Shown here: positions 1-6,159 of the stretch, piece by piece
Position numbering within the stretch: the stretch's first letter is position 1
Layout of the letters: the number at the start of each line of letters is the position of its first letter
Virus record (IMG/VR): IMGVR_UViG_3300032516_000169
Span: 1-26,477 of that record
Source of the DNA: a virus
Reading direction: 5' to 3' (one strand)
DNA: 26,477 nt
Made by a program: the position numbers and the translations under genes
Notes under the pieces: generated by a model
Told to the model about the DNA's origin: nothing
The model's database searches: none
What the model saw: only the letters and a program-made list of their open reading frames with translations

Positions 1-45
1 TTGAGTGGTCTGCGTTTCCAGAGATTTCTTTGTGACTCGTTGCAT
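1..45 (-). CDS. Partial small protein, runs off left edge
   Basis: An ATG at 45-43 directly follows the stop codon of the next gene upstream (TAA then ATG) and stays open to the window edge, reading MQRVTKKSLETQTTQ. Only 15 codons are visible, so no function can be given. The adjacent stop-start arrangement matches the translational coupling seen throughout this strand. No clear Shine-Dalgarno is seen. Confidence 0.45.
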   Translation of the reverse strand, partial: MQRVTKKSLETQTTQ

Positions 46-300
46 TTACGCCGCCATTGCCACAGGTTCGTCTTCTTCGTCGTCCATACCGGCGATCAGC
101 GCATCGATGTCAACTTCGCCTTCAACTGCGCGGGCCTTGCGATTCAGATTGATAGTAGCCACCGTCATCGGACGCACCTCCCACAACGGACAGGCGCGAA
201 CACTGCAATCTTCAATCTGTTGCAGATAGGTGCCACCGGCCAAAGGATCATAGGTACAATCTTTACATTTGGCGCGTATCGCTTGCTTCAAAGATGCCAT
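46..300 (-). CDS. Small four-cysteine phage protein (MASLKQAIRAKCKDC family)
   Basis: 84 residues. The N-terminal half has four cysteines spaced like a small zinc-binding module: C12 and C15 (KCKDC), C32 and C37 (ACPLW). The second half is acidic (GMDDEEDEP). Short phage proteins with an N-terminal 'xxLxxAIxAKCxxC...CPLxxVRP' pattern are common in tailed phages; their function is not known, and zinc binding is inference. The start is supported by AGGAGC 6 nt upstream. It is the first gene behind the sigma70 promoter at 326-353, with a normal leader of about 19 nt. Confidence 0.8.
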   Translation of the reverse strand: MASLKQAIRAKCKDCTYDPLAGGTYLQQIEDCSVRACPLWEVRPMTVATINLNRKARAVEGEVDIDALIAGMDDEEDEPVAMAA

Positions 301-325
301 TTATAGCTCCTGCTGTGTAGCTTTT

Positions 326-353
326 ATTATAGCAGATTGGGCAAAGATGTCAA
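326..353 (-). promoter_or_regulatory. Sigma70 promoter for gene 46-300
   Basis: On the minus strand, TTGACA (353-348), a 16-nt spacer and TATAAT (331-326) match the bacterial sigma70 consensus exactly. The expected start is near 319, giving a leader with an AGGAGC ribosome site. Confidence 0.8.
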
Positions 354-393
354 CAAGGATATATCACATAGTTCTACTTGTTCACGCAAATTT

Positions 394-401
394 GATAAAT
401 A
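394..401 (+). promoter_or_regulatory. T4-like late promoter candidate of the GIY-YIG gene
   Basis: GATAAATA lies 5 nt before the ATG at 407 and differs by one base from the T4 late consensus TATAAATA. The same arrangement precedes the other two plus-strand endonucleases (3998 and 11621). It would give an almost leaderless transcript. AT-rich chance matches cannot be excluded. Confidence 0.4.
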
Positions 402-406
402 AGATT

Positions 407-1201
407 ATGACACAACCATTCACATATAGAATTCAGTTTATACCGACAGGCGAATATTATTACGGAGTCAGATATAGGAAAGGTTGTCAGCCATCCGATC
501 TTTGGAACAAATATTTTACCTCAAGCAAGAAGGTAAAAAATCTTATCAGAAAATTTGGAAAAGATTGCTTTACAATTGAGATACGAAAGACATTCAAATA
601 TCCAGAAGAAGCAATTCTTTGGGAACATCGGGTAAATCGTTATACAAAAGAATGGACGAACTACCTCAACGAATCTGATGCAAAACACCAAGGAAGCAAA
701 TATTCATCTTCCGGTGGATTAGTATCAAAAAATCAGAAATCTGGATTACATAATCCAAAGAAACCGTGGCTGAAAGATTCTACCAAGGTAGATAATATAA
801 AGCAGGGAAATCTAAAGGGCGGAAAGAAGACGGGCTCTATGCCGTGGTGGAATAATGGTGTAAGAGATACCAAATCAATAGAATGTCCCGGGGAAGGATG
901 GATTTCTGGTATGATGCCAAAGGGACATTATTGGAATAACGGAATGGAACAAAAGGTATCTAATCAATCACCGGGCAGTGATTGGGTTAGGGGCGGACTT
1001 AACAGAACCGTAAATGGTCGAGAATGGTGGAATAATGGAACAGAACAAAGGATGGTATTTGAACAGCCAGCCGCCGACTGGAATAGAGGTAAATTATCGG
1101 GATCCGCTGATTGGTGGAATAATGGAACAGAACAAACGAGGCAAAAAGAGTATCCTGGTCCGGGTTGGCAACGAGGAATGTTGAAAAAGATTATTCCTTA
1201 A
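407..1201 (+). CDS. GIY-YIG-type homing endonuclease with WNNG repeats
   Basis: 264 residues from the ATG at 407. The N-terminal ~90 residues resemble the phage variant of the GIY-YIG nuclease fold: YRI at 7-9, YYGVR at 18-22 with the expected arginine R22, a glutamate-bearing helix (EEAILWEHR, about 67-75) and a following asparagine in YLNES. Residues ~145-263 hold four tandem units of about 30 residues with the core (W/Y)WNNGxxQ...PGxxWxxG, probably DNA-binding modules. Such enzymes are stand-alone mobile genes that cut and invade related genomes. It is inserted on the opposite strand to its neighbours and its last 11 nt overlap the 3' end of gene 1191-1385. An upstream ATG at 347 also exists but 407 fits the domain start and the late-promoter-like element. 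Confidence 0.85.
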   Translation: MTQPFTYRIQFIPTGEYYYGVRYRKGCQPSDLWNKYFTSSKKVKNLIRKFGKDCFTIEIRKTFKYPEEAILWEHRVNRYTKEWTNYLNESDAKHQGSKYSSSGGLVSKNQKSGLHNPKKPWLKDSTKVDNIKQGNLKGGKKTGSMPWWNNGVRDTKSIECPGEGWISGMMPKGHYWNNGMEQKVSNQSPGSDWVRGGLNRTVNGREWWNNGTEQRMVFEQPAADWNRGKLSGSADWWNNGTEQTRQKEYPGPGWQRGMLKKIIP

Positions 1202-1385
1202 TCTTCATGATGGAGAACGCATAGAAGTCACCGTCGCTTTCGTGCGACACCACCTCCAATCCGTGTTGGGCAAGTTCCTTATCAACCGCTTCCATCACAT
1301 CGCTTGGATTTTCCTTCCAATCGCAGGAGAAACTGAAATTGCCCTCCATGTCTTTGTTAAACTTGACCTTTGCACCTTTACGCAT
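1191..1385 (-). CDS. Small conserved phage protein, unknown function
   Basis: 64 residues beginning MRKGAKVKFNKDMEG and ending FYAFSIMKIKE. The start at 1385 is chosen because AGGAG lies 7 nt upstream; another in-frame ATG at 1391 overlaps the previous stop (ATGA) but would leave only 1 nt to the same AGGAG. The composition is that of a compact alpha/beta protein. No motif is recognised. It is the last gene of an operon running from 2785 and meets the GIY-YIG gene tail to tail. Confidence 0.7.
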   Translation of the reverse strand: MRKGAKVKFNKDMEGNFSFSCDWKENPSDVMEAVDKELAQHGLEVVSHESDGDFYAFSIMKIKE

Positions 1386-1387
1386 AT

Positions 1388-1804
1388 TCATTCTCCTATC
1401 AATTTGTTTAGATGTGATGCGTGTTTTTCTAGTTGTGGGCGATAATATTCCGCCACCACCTGCAGCGACCCCGCCACCGCCGCCGCCACCGCCACCGCCA
1501 CCGCCACCGCGCGCCAGACCACCGCCGCCGACGATCTGTTGTACGCCGCCACCGCCGCCGGCGGCCAACATTTCCACCAAGACTCACGAAACTGATCTCC
1601 AGTTATCTCTCCATCAATGAAGTCAAATGCGGCTTGTTTGAAGTTGTTGCTTTCTTGGTTTGGATGTTTATCAATCACATCAGAAATAAACTTCTTTCGT
1701 AGATCGATTGGTAGTTGGGTGAATTTGGAGAAGTCGTTGGTTGTGTGAGCATTGATGAAATCATCCGCTGTGAATGTACCGTATTTGAGTGTATCAAAGA
1801 TCAT
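1388..1804 (-). CDS. Paralogue A of a duplicated phage gene, with GC-rich Ala/Val insert
   Basis: 138 residues. The first ~80 residues (MIFDTLKYGTFTADDF..., then FSKFTQLPIDLRKKFISDV) are nearly identical to the protein at 7607-7999, and the last ~17 (HASHLNKLIGE) are conserved too. Between them lies a low-complexity Ala/Val stretch (AVAVAVAVAAAVAG) encoded by GGTGGC repeats, far richer in GC than the rest of the window. Both flanks are in one frame, so this is an insert or expansion, not a frameshift. The ATG follows directly on the preceding stop (TAA-ATG). Function is unknown. Confidence 0.75.
   Translation of the reverse strand: MIFDTLKYGTFTADDFINAHTTNDFSKFTQLPIDLRKKFISDVIDKHPNQESNNFKQAAFDFIDGEITGDQFRESWWKCWPPAAVAAYNRSSAAVVWRAVAVAVAVAAAVAGSLQVVAEYYRPQLEKHASHLNKLIGE
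1457..1569. repeat. GC-rich (GGTGGC)n-type low-complexity tract
   Basis: About 110 nt made almost wholly of GGN/CCN triplets, including a run of alternating GGTGGC (minus strand) units. It lies inside gene 1388-1804, where it encodes alternating Val-Ala; another frame reads poly-glycine. A similar tract lies at 7681-7760 in the paralogous gene. Confidence 0.85.
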
Positions 1805-2173
1805 TTACGGGCATTCAGAAAATTTGGTTTCAGAAAGGATAGCCGGCTCAACGGGATCAAAGCGATCCAGCACGCGAATAACGCTGTCTGCAGCCTCTGG
1901 AATCACGAACGCAGTGAACTCACGCCCCTTTGGGGTCATACGGCCAGCATAGTAAAAATCAGCTGGTCGATCACCACTGTGCAATTGATCGCGCAGTGCA
2001 TTGACAAAACTGGTGTTGGCAAATCCTAGGACGAAGATCTGGGTAGGATCGCCCCACACCTTTGCATTCAGCCTGTCGATGTATTGGCCTCCACCGTGCT
2101 GGCCTTCGCACTCACGGTAGGTGAACGAGAGGTTGAAGATTTGGTTGCACTTGCCGCAACAGAACAGTTTCAT
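1805..2173 (-). CDS. Conserved phage protein with N-terminal CxxC-like zinc module
   Basis: 122 residues. The start MKLFCCGKCNQIFNL has cysteines at 5, 6 and 9 and another in YRECEGQHGG at about 22, which looks like a zinc ribbon. The middle (LNAKVWGD...VLGFANTSFVNALRDQ) matches the pattern of a phage family I recall in which GFxNxSF follows the ribbon. Function is unknown. It overlaps gene 2170-2382 by 4 nt (ATGA) and is followed without gap by gene 1388-1804. Confidence 0.75.
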   Translation of the reverse strand: MKLFCCGKCNQIFNLSFTYRECEGQHGGGQYIDRLNAKVWGDPTQIFVLGFANTSFVNALRDQLHSGDRPADFYYAGRMTPKGREFTAFVIPEAADSVIRVLDRFDPVEPAILSETKFSECP

Positions 2174-2382
2174 GATCTTACTCCATTCATCCAGTTGACA
2201 TGCGCGTTGTGAGTTTCGCAGATGGCATGTGCAACAGAATCGCCCACATTGAATGCAACCGCCTCTCGAACTTGGATTGACTTCTTGCTGAACTCAATCT
2301 TCAATTCGACTGTGTCAGCAGTATAGATGCTACCATTGTCCACAACCCACAGGCGCTTGGTGATTGGAAGTTTCTTGCTCAT
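2170..2382 (-). CDS. Small phage protein, unknown
   Basis: 70 residues, MSKKLPITKRLWVVDNGSIY..., predicted to be mostly beta strand followed by a helix (VGDSVAHAICETHNAHVNW). The protein is coupled by ATGA overlaps to both neighbours, so it belongs to the four-gene operon from the promoter at 2809-2837. No family recognised. Confidence 0.7.
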   Translation of the reverse strand: MSKKLPITKRLWVVDNGSIYTADTVELKIEFSKKSIQVREAVAFNVGDSVAHAICETHNAHVNWMNGVRS

Positions 2383-2585
2383 TCGTAGTCATCCAGTAAA
2401 TTGAGTTCGTCAGTCAGTTCCGTAACTTCCTGAATTTCGAGATCCTTTTCACGGGCAAATGCAAATTGCCGTTCATGCCCATGATGGTACGATGCCAACC
2501 CGACGTGTCTTTCTTGAATCAGGGTGTGCAGGCGGTTTGTAAGGTGTAGCACAATCGCATCACGCTGACCGGAAGTAATTTTCAT
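2379..2585 (-). CDS. Small helical phage protein, unknown
   Basis: 68 residues starting MKITSGQRDAIVLHLTNRL and ending in an acidic tail (ELTDELNLLDDYE). It is probably largely helical. Its start overlaps the stop of gene 2582-2785 and its stop overlaps the next start, the coupling typical of this operon. No recognised domain. Confidence 0.7.
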   Translation of the reverse strand: MKITSGQRDAIVLHLTNRLHTLIQERHVGLASYHHGHERQFAFAREKDLEIQEVTELTDELNLLDDYE

Positions 2586-2785
2586 TCAGCCTCCGCAGTC
2601 TCGGCCATTGCAGCAATCGGGAGATCAACGTCGCCGTAATCACGCCGGCCCGCTGCCAAACCATCAGCGAAGCCTTGATTGCTCTTGTGGTACAAATCCT
2701 GAGCAGGCAAAAGAACATCCTGATCTGCTGAATAAGCGCGACCATAAAAATATCCAATTGCGAATGCGATTGCGTAAGGGTTCAT
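2582..2785 (-). CDS. Small phage protein with hydrophobic N-terminus
   Basis: 67 residues. The N-terminus MNPYAIAFAIGYFYGRAY is apolar and glycine-rich (GYFYG), followed by FADGLAAGRRDYGDVDLP, a pattern I associate with a small phage protein family in which an IGYFYGR and a GLxAGRxDY motif co-occur. It may associate with the membrane, but this is inference. First gene behind a perfect sigma70 promoter; AAGGA precedes the start. Confidence 0.75.
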   Translation of the reverse strand: MNPYAIAFAIGYFYGRAYSADQDVLLPAQDLYHKSNQGFADGLAAGRRDYGDVDLPIAAMAETAEAE

Positions 2786-2808
2786 GGCGTATCCTTGTTA
2801 GTGCCCTT

Positions 2809-2837
2809 ATTATAAGGCAGGACCTATTCCTTGTCAA
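2809..2837 (-). promoter_or_regulatory. Consensus sigma70 promoter
   Basis: Minus strand TTGACA (2837-2832), 17-nt spacer, TATAAT (2814-2809). It drives the operon 2785 to 1191. The leader is about 17 nt with an AAGGA site. Confidence 0.85.
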
Positions 2838-2931
2838 CTAATTTTTGATAGAATGAGCGCACTGCCTTCTTGGCCTTTCTTCTAATACCGTATATTCCGC
2901 CGTGAACACCGTACACAGCTCTAACAACCAT
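2824..2931 (-). CDS. Possible 35-residue basic peptide
   Basis: A short frame reads MVVRAVYGVHGGIYG then IRRKAKKAVRSFYQKLVDKE. It is strongly basic in its second half, with plausible codon use, and follows gene 3000-3371 in the same direction. Its last codons overlap the -35 box of the promoter at 2809-2837. The ribosome site is weak (TTAGAAC), so this call is tentative. Confidence 0.4.
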   Translation of the reverse strand: MVVRAVYGVHGGIYGIRRKAKKAVRSFYQKLVDKE

Positions 2932-2954
2932 AGTTCTAATTTTTGAGCTATTAT

Positions 2955-2977
2955 CGATCGCCTTCAAAAGGCGATCG
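2955..2977. terminator. Perfect 8-bp hairpin
   Basis: CGATCGCC and GGCGATCG pair perfectly around a 7-nt loop. It lies just after the gene 3000-3371 on the minus strand. No clean U-run follows, so it may be a transcript-end or processing hairpin, not a classical terminator. Confidence 0.45.
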
Positions 2978-2999
2978 AAGGTTGGATTACGCTTACCCA

Positions 3000-3371
3000 C
3001 TACGGCTTCCGCTTCAACTTTTCGACCAACACAAGTTGAAGGATTTCGTTAGCAAGTTCGTCTTCACCCTGAAGCAGAGCATCAGACCCGAGTTTACGCA
3101 ACCCTTCCAGAATCTGATGAACACGGGCACCAACCTCAACCTTCTCATTCCGAAGGGTACGGAATTGATTTTCAATCTCTATTTCAGGCGCAGCATAAGC
3201 CGTAAAAAGGGATGGGCTGAAGGAAAAGGTTTGAGGTGATCCCACAACTTCGGAAGCATCCTTTGCTTCTTTCAGACCTAAGCCCGTAAGAGTACGGATA
3301 GCCTTGATGACCGCAACCTTGTTGAAATAAGTCTGCGGACAAACAATGGTGAAGGTAGTAGCAGTGGTCAT
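3000..3371 (-). CDS. Phage ribosomal protein bL12 C-terminal-domain-like protein
   Basis: 123 residues from the ATG at 3371, which overlaps the upstream stop (TAATG) and is preceded by GGTGA. Residues ~18-44 carry the bL12 (L7/L12) C-terminal-domain signature: [21 protein letters not shown]. In bL12 this helix-turn region binds translation factors EF-Tu and EF-G. The usual second half of the domain is replaced by an unrelated, probably helical segment ([30 protein letters not shown]). Ribosomal proteins encoded by phages are known from metagenomes. A role in redirecting translation factors is inference; alternatively it is a fold relative with no ribosome link. Confidence 0.75.
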   Translation of the reverse strand: MTTATTFTIVCPQTYFNKVAVIKAIRTLTGLGLKEAKDASEVVGSPQTFSFSPSLFTAYAAPEIEIENQFRTLRNEKVEVGARVHQILEGLRKLGSDALLQGEDELANEILQLVLVEKLKRKP

Positions 3372-3655
3372 TATTTCACCTGCCCCGGAACCCATTTCGG
3401 ATCCTTCTTGCCCACGGGTTGGTACAAATCCCAACCAATGAAGTAGATCGGAACAATCACGGTTTCGCAGAACACAATCGACCAGAAGATTGACCAACCC
3501 GAAATTTCGTATTGGATGTTCAAATTGCGCATCTCATCCTTGTTGACAATACCATAGGTACCGTAAGTGATGCCATCAATGGTTTTGTCATCAGCACCGC
3601 AGGCAGTAAGGGCCAAGCAGGAGACAAGGGCAAGAGCAAGGAGTGAATGTTTCAT
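3371..3655 (-). CDS. Phage outer-membrane/periplasmic lipoprotein
   Basis: 94 residues. A lipoprotein signal peptide is clear: [20 protein letters not shown] with lipobox LTAC, acylated Cys19. The mature part has [17 protein letters not shown], then NIQYEI and a long hydrophobic segment ([22 protein letters not shown]), ending polar. This layout (lipobox, short beta part, one membrane segment, 'QPVG' tail) matches small lipoproteins I recall from phages and enterobacterial prophages; function unknown. A Gram-negative host is suggested. It overlaps the bL12-like gene by the TAATG junction. Confidence 0.8.
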   Translation of the reverse strand: MKHSLLALALVSCLALTACGADDKTIDGITYGTYGIVNKDEMRNLNIQYEISGWSIFWSIVFCETVIVPIYFIGWDLYQPVGKKDPKWVPGQVK

Positions 3656-3664
3656 ATTGGTTCC

Positions 3665-3976
3665 TTAGTTGAGGATGAGGAAATGACTAACAATGTTTCC
3701 GGTACCGTTCAATTGTACATGAGCCTTAGCCCATTTGCCACCCTTCCAAACCTGATTATGAATAGAATGTTTAGAAGTAGGATGGTTGCCCTGACAATGC
3801 CCATCCTCGAGATGGTTAAAATCCCAACCATCCTTAGTCCAACGATACCACATTGTGGCACGAGGATGGAAGAGATCACCTACTTCGTTCTGAAGTGCAA
3901 CAAATCTCTCAGAAAGAAAGTTATCGAAATCTGCCTTAGACTTCGACGCTTGCTGTTGCCAATTATCCATAATCAT
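3665..3976 (-). CDS. Small Trp/His-rich phage protein, unknown
   Basis: 103 residues beginning MIMDNWQQQASKSKADFD. The middle (FHPRATMWYRWTKDGWDFNHLEDGHCQGNH) is rich in Trp and His. No domain recognised. A promoter TTGATT-N17-TAAAAT ends 5 nt before this ATG, so the transcript would be nearly leaderless; a second in-frame ATG lies at 3970. The promoter overlaps the start of the plus-strand endonuclease. Confidence 0.65.
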   Translation of the reverse strand: MIMDNWQQQASKSKADFDNFLSERFVALQNEVGDLFHPRATMWYRWTKDGWDFNHLEDGHCQGNHPTSKHSIHNQVWKGGKWAKAHVQLNGTGNIVSHFLILN

Positions 3977-3981
3977 GTCTC

Positions 3982-4010
3982 ATTTTAGCAGGGTATGCAT
4001 AAATAATCAA
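3982..4010 (-). promoter_or_regulatory. Sigma70-like promoter, leaderless spacing
   Basis: Minus strand TTGATT (4010-4005), 17 nt, TAAAAT (3987-3982), then GAGAC and the ATG at 3976. The start site would fall at or beside the A of the ATG. Confidence 0.6.
3998..4005 (+). promoter_or_regulatory. T4-like late promoter candidate of HNH gene
   Basis: CATAAATA, one mismatch to TATAAATA, ends 4 nt before the ATG at 4010. It overlaps the -35 region of the minus-strand promoter 3982-4010. Confidence 0.4.
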
Positions 4011-4666
4011 TGTTCAATAAATCCAAATATACCAAATGGTACCTATCAATTATTGATAAAGCTTCAAATAGAATTACAGATGAATATTGTGAAAATCATC
4101 ACATAACTCCAAAATGCTTAGGTGGTACAAACAATAGGGAAAATATAGTAAGGCTCACCGCAAGGGAGCATTATATCTGCCATCTCCTACTTACAAAAAT
4201 GGTGTCCGGTGAAGCAAGAAAGAAAATGGTATATGCCTTTTGGATTCTCTCTAACCGCACCTCTAATAAGAACTCACGAACCTATCAGTCGGCAAGAGAG
4301 GCTTTTTCCATTGTAATAAAACAAAGAAAGCATACCAATGAAAGTAAAAGAAAAATGAGCACTGCCCAAAAAGGGAAAACTATATCTTCGGAACAAAGGG
4401 AAAGACTTAGAGTCCTGAATACAGGAGTAACAAGAAACTTCTCCGATGAACACCGTGCTAACCTTAGTAAGGCAGGAAAAGGCCGTGTTATTACAGATGA
4501 GTGGAGAGCAAAAATCTCTGCAACCAATAAAGGGCAAGGTGCAGGAAGAAAACTCTCCGAAGAAACTAAGGCTAAACTTTCTCTTGCTCGGAGAGCGACT
4601 CTTGCAAGGAAAGCTTCTTCTGTAAGCGAATCCATGATTTGTAAAACACAGGACCCACATCCATAG
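4010..4666 (+). CDS. HNH homing endonuclease with NUMOD3 repeats
   Basis: 218 residues. The HNH core is at residues 28-58: ENHHITPKCLGG, then ENIVRLTAREHYICHLL, supplying H30/H31, N45 and H54/H58. From about residue 105 onward there are several NUMOD3-like modules (NESKRKMSTAQKG, SDEHRANLSKAGKG, TDEWRAKISATNKG, SEETKAKLSLARR), the DNA-recognition repeats of phage and intron endonucleases. It is a free-standing selfish gene on the strand opposite to its neighbours. Its 3' end overlaps the 3' end of gene 4572-4991 by 95 nt. No good Shine-Dalgarno is seen. Confidence 0.9.
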   Translation: MFNKSKYTKWYLSIIDKASNRITDEYCENHHITPKCLGGTNNRENIVRLTAREHYICHLLLTKMVSGEARKKMVYAFWILSNRTSNKNSRTYQSAREAFSIVIKQRKHTNESKRKMSTAQKGKTISSEQRERLRVLNTGVTRNFSDEHRANLSKAGKGRVITDEWRAKISATNKGQGAGRKLSEETKAKLSLARRATLARKASSVSESMICKTQDPHP

Positions 4667-4991
4667 AAACATAGTCGGATGACTGCATTCCTTGTTCGCT
4701 GTAGGAGATGTTCTCTACAGCCTTGATGCTGAATCCGGCAGCACGCATTCCTGTCTTGAATTCCTCCATCCATTGGCGATCAGTATAGATCAAACCATGC
4801 CCCGGAACATTCCACGAACCACGCGAGAAACCAAACGGATCAAAGTAAGCACAAAGCTCACCATGGAAAGGATCTTCAGGATAATAGTTCAGGCTGGAAT
4901 AACCAATGTCCAAACGATTGATGATGACGAGGCGCTGCTCTTCCGACCAGTGGCCTTTACCATCGGTATTGGCTTCGATGTTGACTTTCAT
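4572..4991 (-). CDS. Conserved phage protein (MKVNIEANTDGKG / YSEQGMQ family)
   Basis: 139 residues from ATG 4991. Conserved-looking segments are MKVNIEANTDGKGHWSEEQ, GELCAYFDPFGF, LIYTDRQWMEEF and ISYSEQGMQSSDYVSMDVG, a set I recall from a phage family of unknown function. The likely family end is near FYKSW; the last ~30 residues (QKKLSLQESLSEQEKV) are encoded by sequence that also codes for the end of the HNH gene on the other strand. This suggests that the endonuclease replaced the native end of the gene. Confidence 0.75.
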   Translation of the reverse strand: MKVNIEANTDGKGHWSEEQRLVIINRLDIGYSSLNYYPEDPFHGELCAYFDPFGFSRGSWNVPGHGLIYTDRQWMEEFKTGMRAAGFSIKAVENISYSEQGMQSSDYVSMDVGPVFYKSWIRLQKKLSLQESLSEQEKV

Positions 4992-4993
4992 GA

Positions 4994-5200
4994 TTAGGTA
5001 CACCTTCCTGAGTATTGAGCAACCATGTACCAATCCGGAGCCGTTGCATCCGTATTGTACTTTGCATTGTAGTCTTTGACATGCTTCTTAGCTTCCGCTT
5101 CGTCGTCAAAGTACAAGGTTTCGTCGATCCGTGATCCCCACCCGCGCTCATATTCAACGATATCAACGCGGTATGCTTTGGGAGGAGTTATTTGTGCCAT
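4994..5200 (-). CDS. Small phage protein, leaderless transcript
   Basis: 68 residues, MAQITPPKAYRVDIVEYERGWGSRIDE..., with a FDDEAEAKKHVKDYNAKYN helix near the middle. Probably a compact beta-beta-alpha protein; no family known to me. The -10 box TATAAT ends exactly 6 nt before the ATG, so the A of the start codon is the predicted +1. It is followed by gene 4572-4991 after 2 nt. Confidence 0.75.
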   Translation of the reverse strand: MAQITPPKAYRVDIVEYERGWGSRIDETLYFDDEAEAKKHVKDYNAKYNTDATAPDWYMVAQYSGRCT

Positions 5201-5206
5201 GCCCTT

Positions 5207-5234
5207 ATTATAGCAGCATTGTAGGTATAGTCAA
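5207..5234 (-). promoter_or_regulatory. Sigma70 promoter, leaderless spacing
   Basis: Minus strand TTGACT (5234-5229), 16-nt spacer, TATAAT (5212-5207). The ATG at 5200 is at predicted +1. It lies directly behind the terminator of the large RNA locus. Confidence 0.75.
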
Positions 5235-5254
5235 CAGGAATTTTACAAAGAGAA

Positions 5255-5291
5255 AAGCCTACCTGCTGGACGTTCCAGTCTTGGTAGGCTT
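5255..5291 (-). terminator. Intrinsic terminator of the large RNA locus
   Basis: On the minus strand AAGCCTACC pairs with GGTAGGCTT (9 bp), with a nested CTGGA/TCCAG stem, followed by TTTTCTCTTT. This is the strongest candidate end of the transcript that begins at the promoter 6448-6476. Confidence 0.75.
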
Positions 5292-5907
5292 CATTGTTTT
5301 CACGCTGTTGGCTTCCGGATGCAGTTGCCAATCCCCGCCTCGCACCTTCTATGGGTCGGTTGCTTACGCATCCTTCCCTCCAGTGTTCTCGAGACTACTT
5401 TATCTATAAATTATCATATAATTAATTCATCACCACCCGCGCCGGTCGCGTTACTGGGAGTGGACGGGTTTCTTAGGCCCTTCAAACAATTAGGTTATTA
5501 AAATTCACTTGAATATATCTCCACCATGCCGATGATTCGGGTTTGGTTTACTTCAATCTAAACACAATACGGTTCAGTGAATAGGGAGGATAACCGTTCA
5601 CACCGGCTTCCCGAACAATCCTACTACCTATCACCAGAACTTCGGGAGTATAAAACACCCGGCAGTTCCGACCGTTTCGTCCTTCCTGGACTGATCACTT
5701 GTGTACTTTCCGGCCGTACAGTAGGACCGGATCTACATGGGGCTTTGTGCCATTTACCCACACGATACACAGACAGGAATAAAATGCACCTGCTGCGGCA
5801 CCCTCTTTCGAGTTACCATGAGTGTTTTTCGACTCTCCAGTCTAGCCTGGGATCCTAACCACTGGCCAAAGAACGCTGGAAGGGCTTTCACCTTCTCATC
5901 CCCGCAT

Positions 5908-5935
5908 CTTTATAGAAAATAAATTTTCTATAAAG
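5908..5935. repeat. Perfect 12-bp inverted repeat
   Basis: Twelve bases from CTTTATAG... pair with their complement around a 4-nt loop. It is AT-rich and lies inside the large structured RNA near its 5' part; no T-run follows it, so it is more likely a structural arm than a terminator. Confidence 0.8.
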
Positions 5936-5988
5936 TTACATCCTGTGTCTTGGGTGGGGCAGGATGATACGCCTTTCGGCATAGTCAG

Positions 5989-6150
5989 TTATCCATTGAA
6001 TCCGAAAAGCGAATCGTACACGTCGAGTAAATCCTCATCCGATAGATTCGGTAAATCTTTGACGGTAGTTGGTGATGCAAATTCCAGATCTGAAAGATCT
6101 GCACCATCAGTGGCGGCGGCGCGAATCTTGTCTTCTATAAGTTGTCTCAT
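5989..6150 (-). CDS. 53-residue phage protein (LSDEDLLDVYDSLFGFNG)
   Basis: The frame starts MRQLIEDKIRAAATDGADLS and ends LSDEDLLDVYDSLFGFNG. AGGAA lies 5 nt before the ATG. The C-terminal 'LSDEELxDLYxxLFG' pattern recurs in small proteins of T4-like phages as far as I recall, which supports a real gene. It is acidic and helical; function unknown. It sits between two structured RNA blocks of one apparent transcript and is too short for ordinary gene-finding cut-offs. Confidence 0.75.
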   Translation of the reverse strand: MRQLIEDKIRAAATDGADLSDLEFASPTTVKDLPNLSDEDLLDVYDSLFGFNG

Positions 6151-6159
6151 CTTTCTTCC

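Larger units (their letters stand above)
5245..5988 (-). ncRNA. Large structured RNA, GOLLD/ROOL-like candidate
   Basis: About 740 nt with no convincing gene on the minus strand but dense helices. In 5'-3' order on the minus strand: a GCC-GAAA-GGC hairpin; CATCCTG/CAGGATG; a perfect 12-bp hairpin at 5908-5935; GAAGG/CCTTC; a CTC-GAAA-GAG tetraloop; GTGCC/GGCAC closing an arm; TGTAC/GTACA; GTCC/GGAC; GAACT/AGTTC with nested GGG/CCC; ACGGTT/AACCGT; GTTTA/TAAAC; CCGA/TCGG; ACCCG/CGGGT with nested CGCG/CGCG; GGATGC/GCATCC closing a GTAA tetraloop arm; then the terminator at 5255. Size, helix density and position near phage tRNAs resemble GOLLD and ROOL, giant phage RNAs reported to form multimeric cages. 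The family name is a guess: I cannot match their conserved bases by eye. Confidence 0.6.

Noticed and set aside
1191-1580. Poly-glycine frame fused to the gene at 1191-1385
   Set aside because: The glycine run is another reading frame of the GGTGGC tract of gene 1388-1804; the downstream gene has its own AGGAG and ATG at 1385. Kept only as a slippage possibility.
2943-3239. Plus-strand frame of 98 codons
   Set aside because: Shadow of the bL12-like gene on the minus strand, no ribosome site.
4274-4773. Long minus-strand frames across the HNH gene
   Set aside because: Cysteine/serine/phenylalanine-rich antisense of the endonuclease, no start signals; the true minus gene ends at 4572 in another frame.
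5131-5409. Plus-strand frame of 92 codons
   Set aside because: It crosses the coding region of gene 4994-5200, its promoter and a terminator; this is a shadow frame.
5577-5858. Open frame on the plus strand (MNREDNRSHRLPEQ...) within the large RNA region
   Set aside because: No ribosome site, unlikely amino-acid pattern, opposite strand to all neighbours, and it covers several helices of the structured RNA; best seen as chance.
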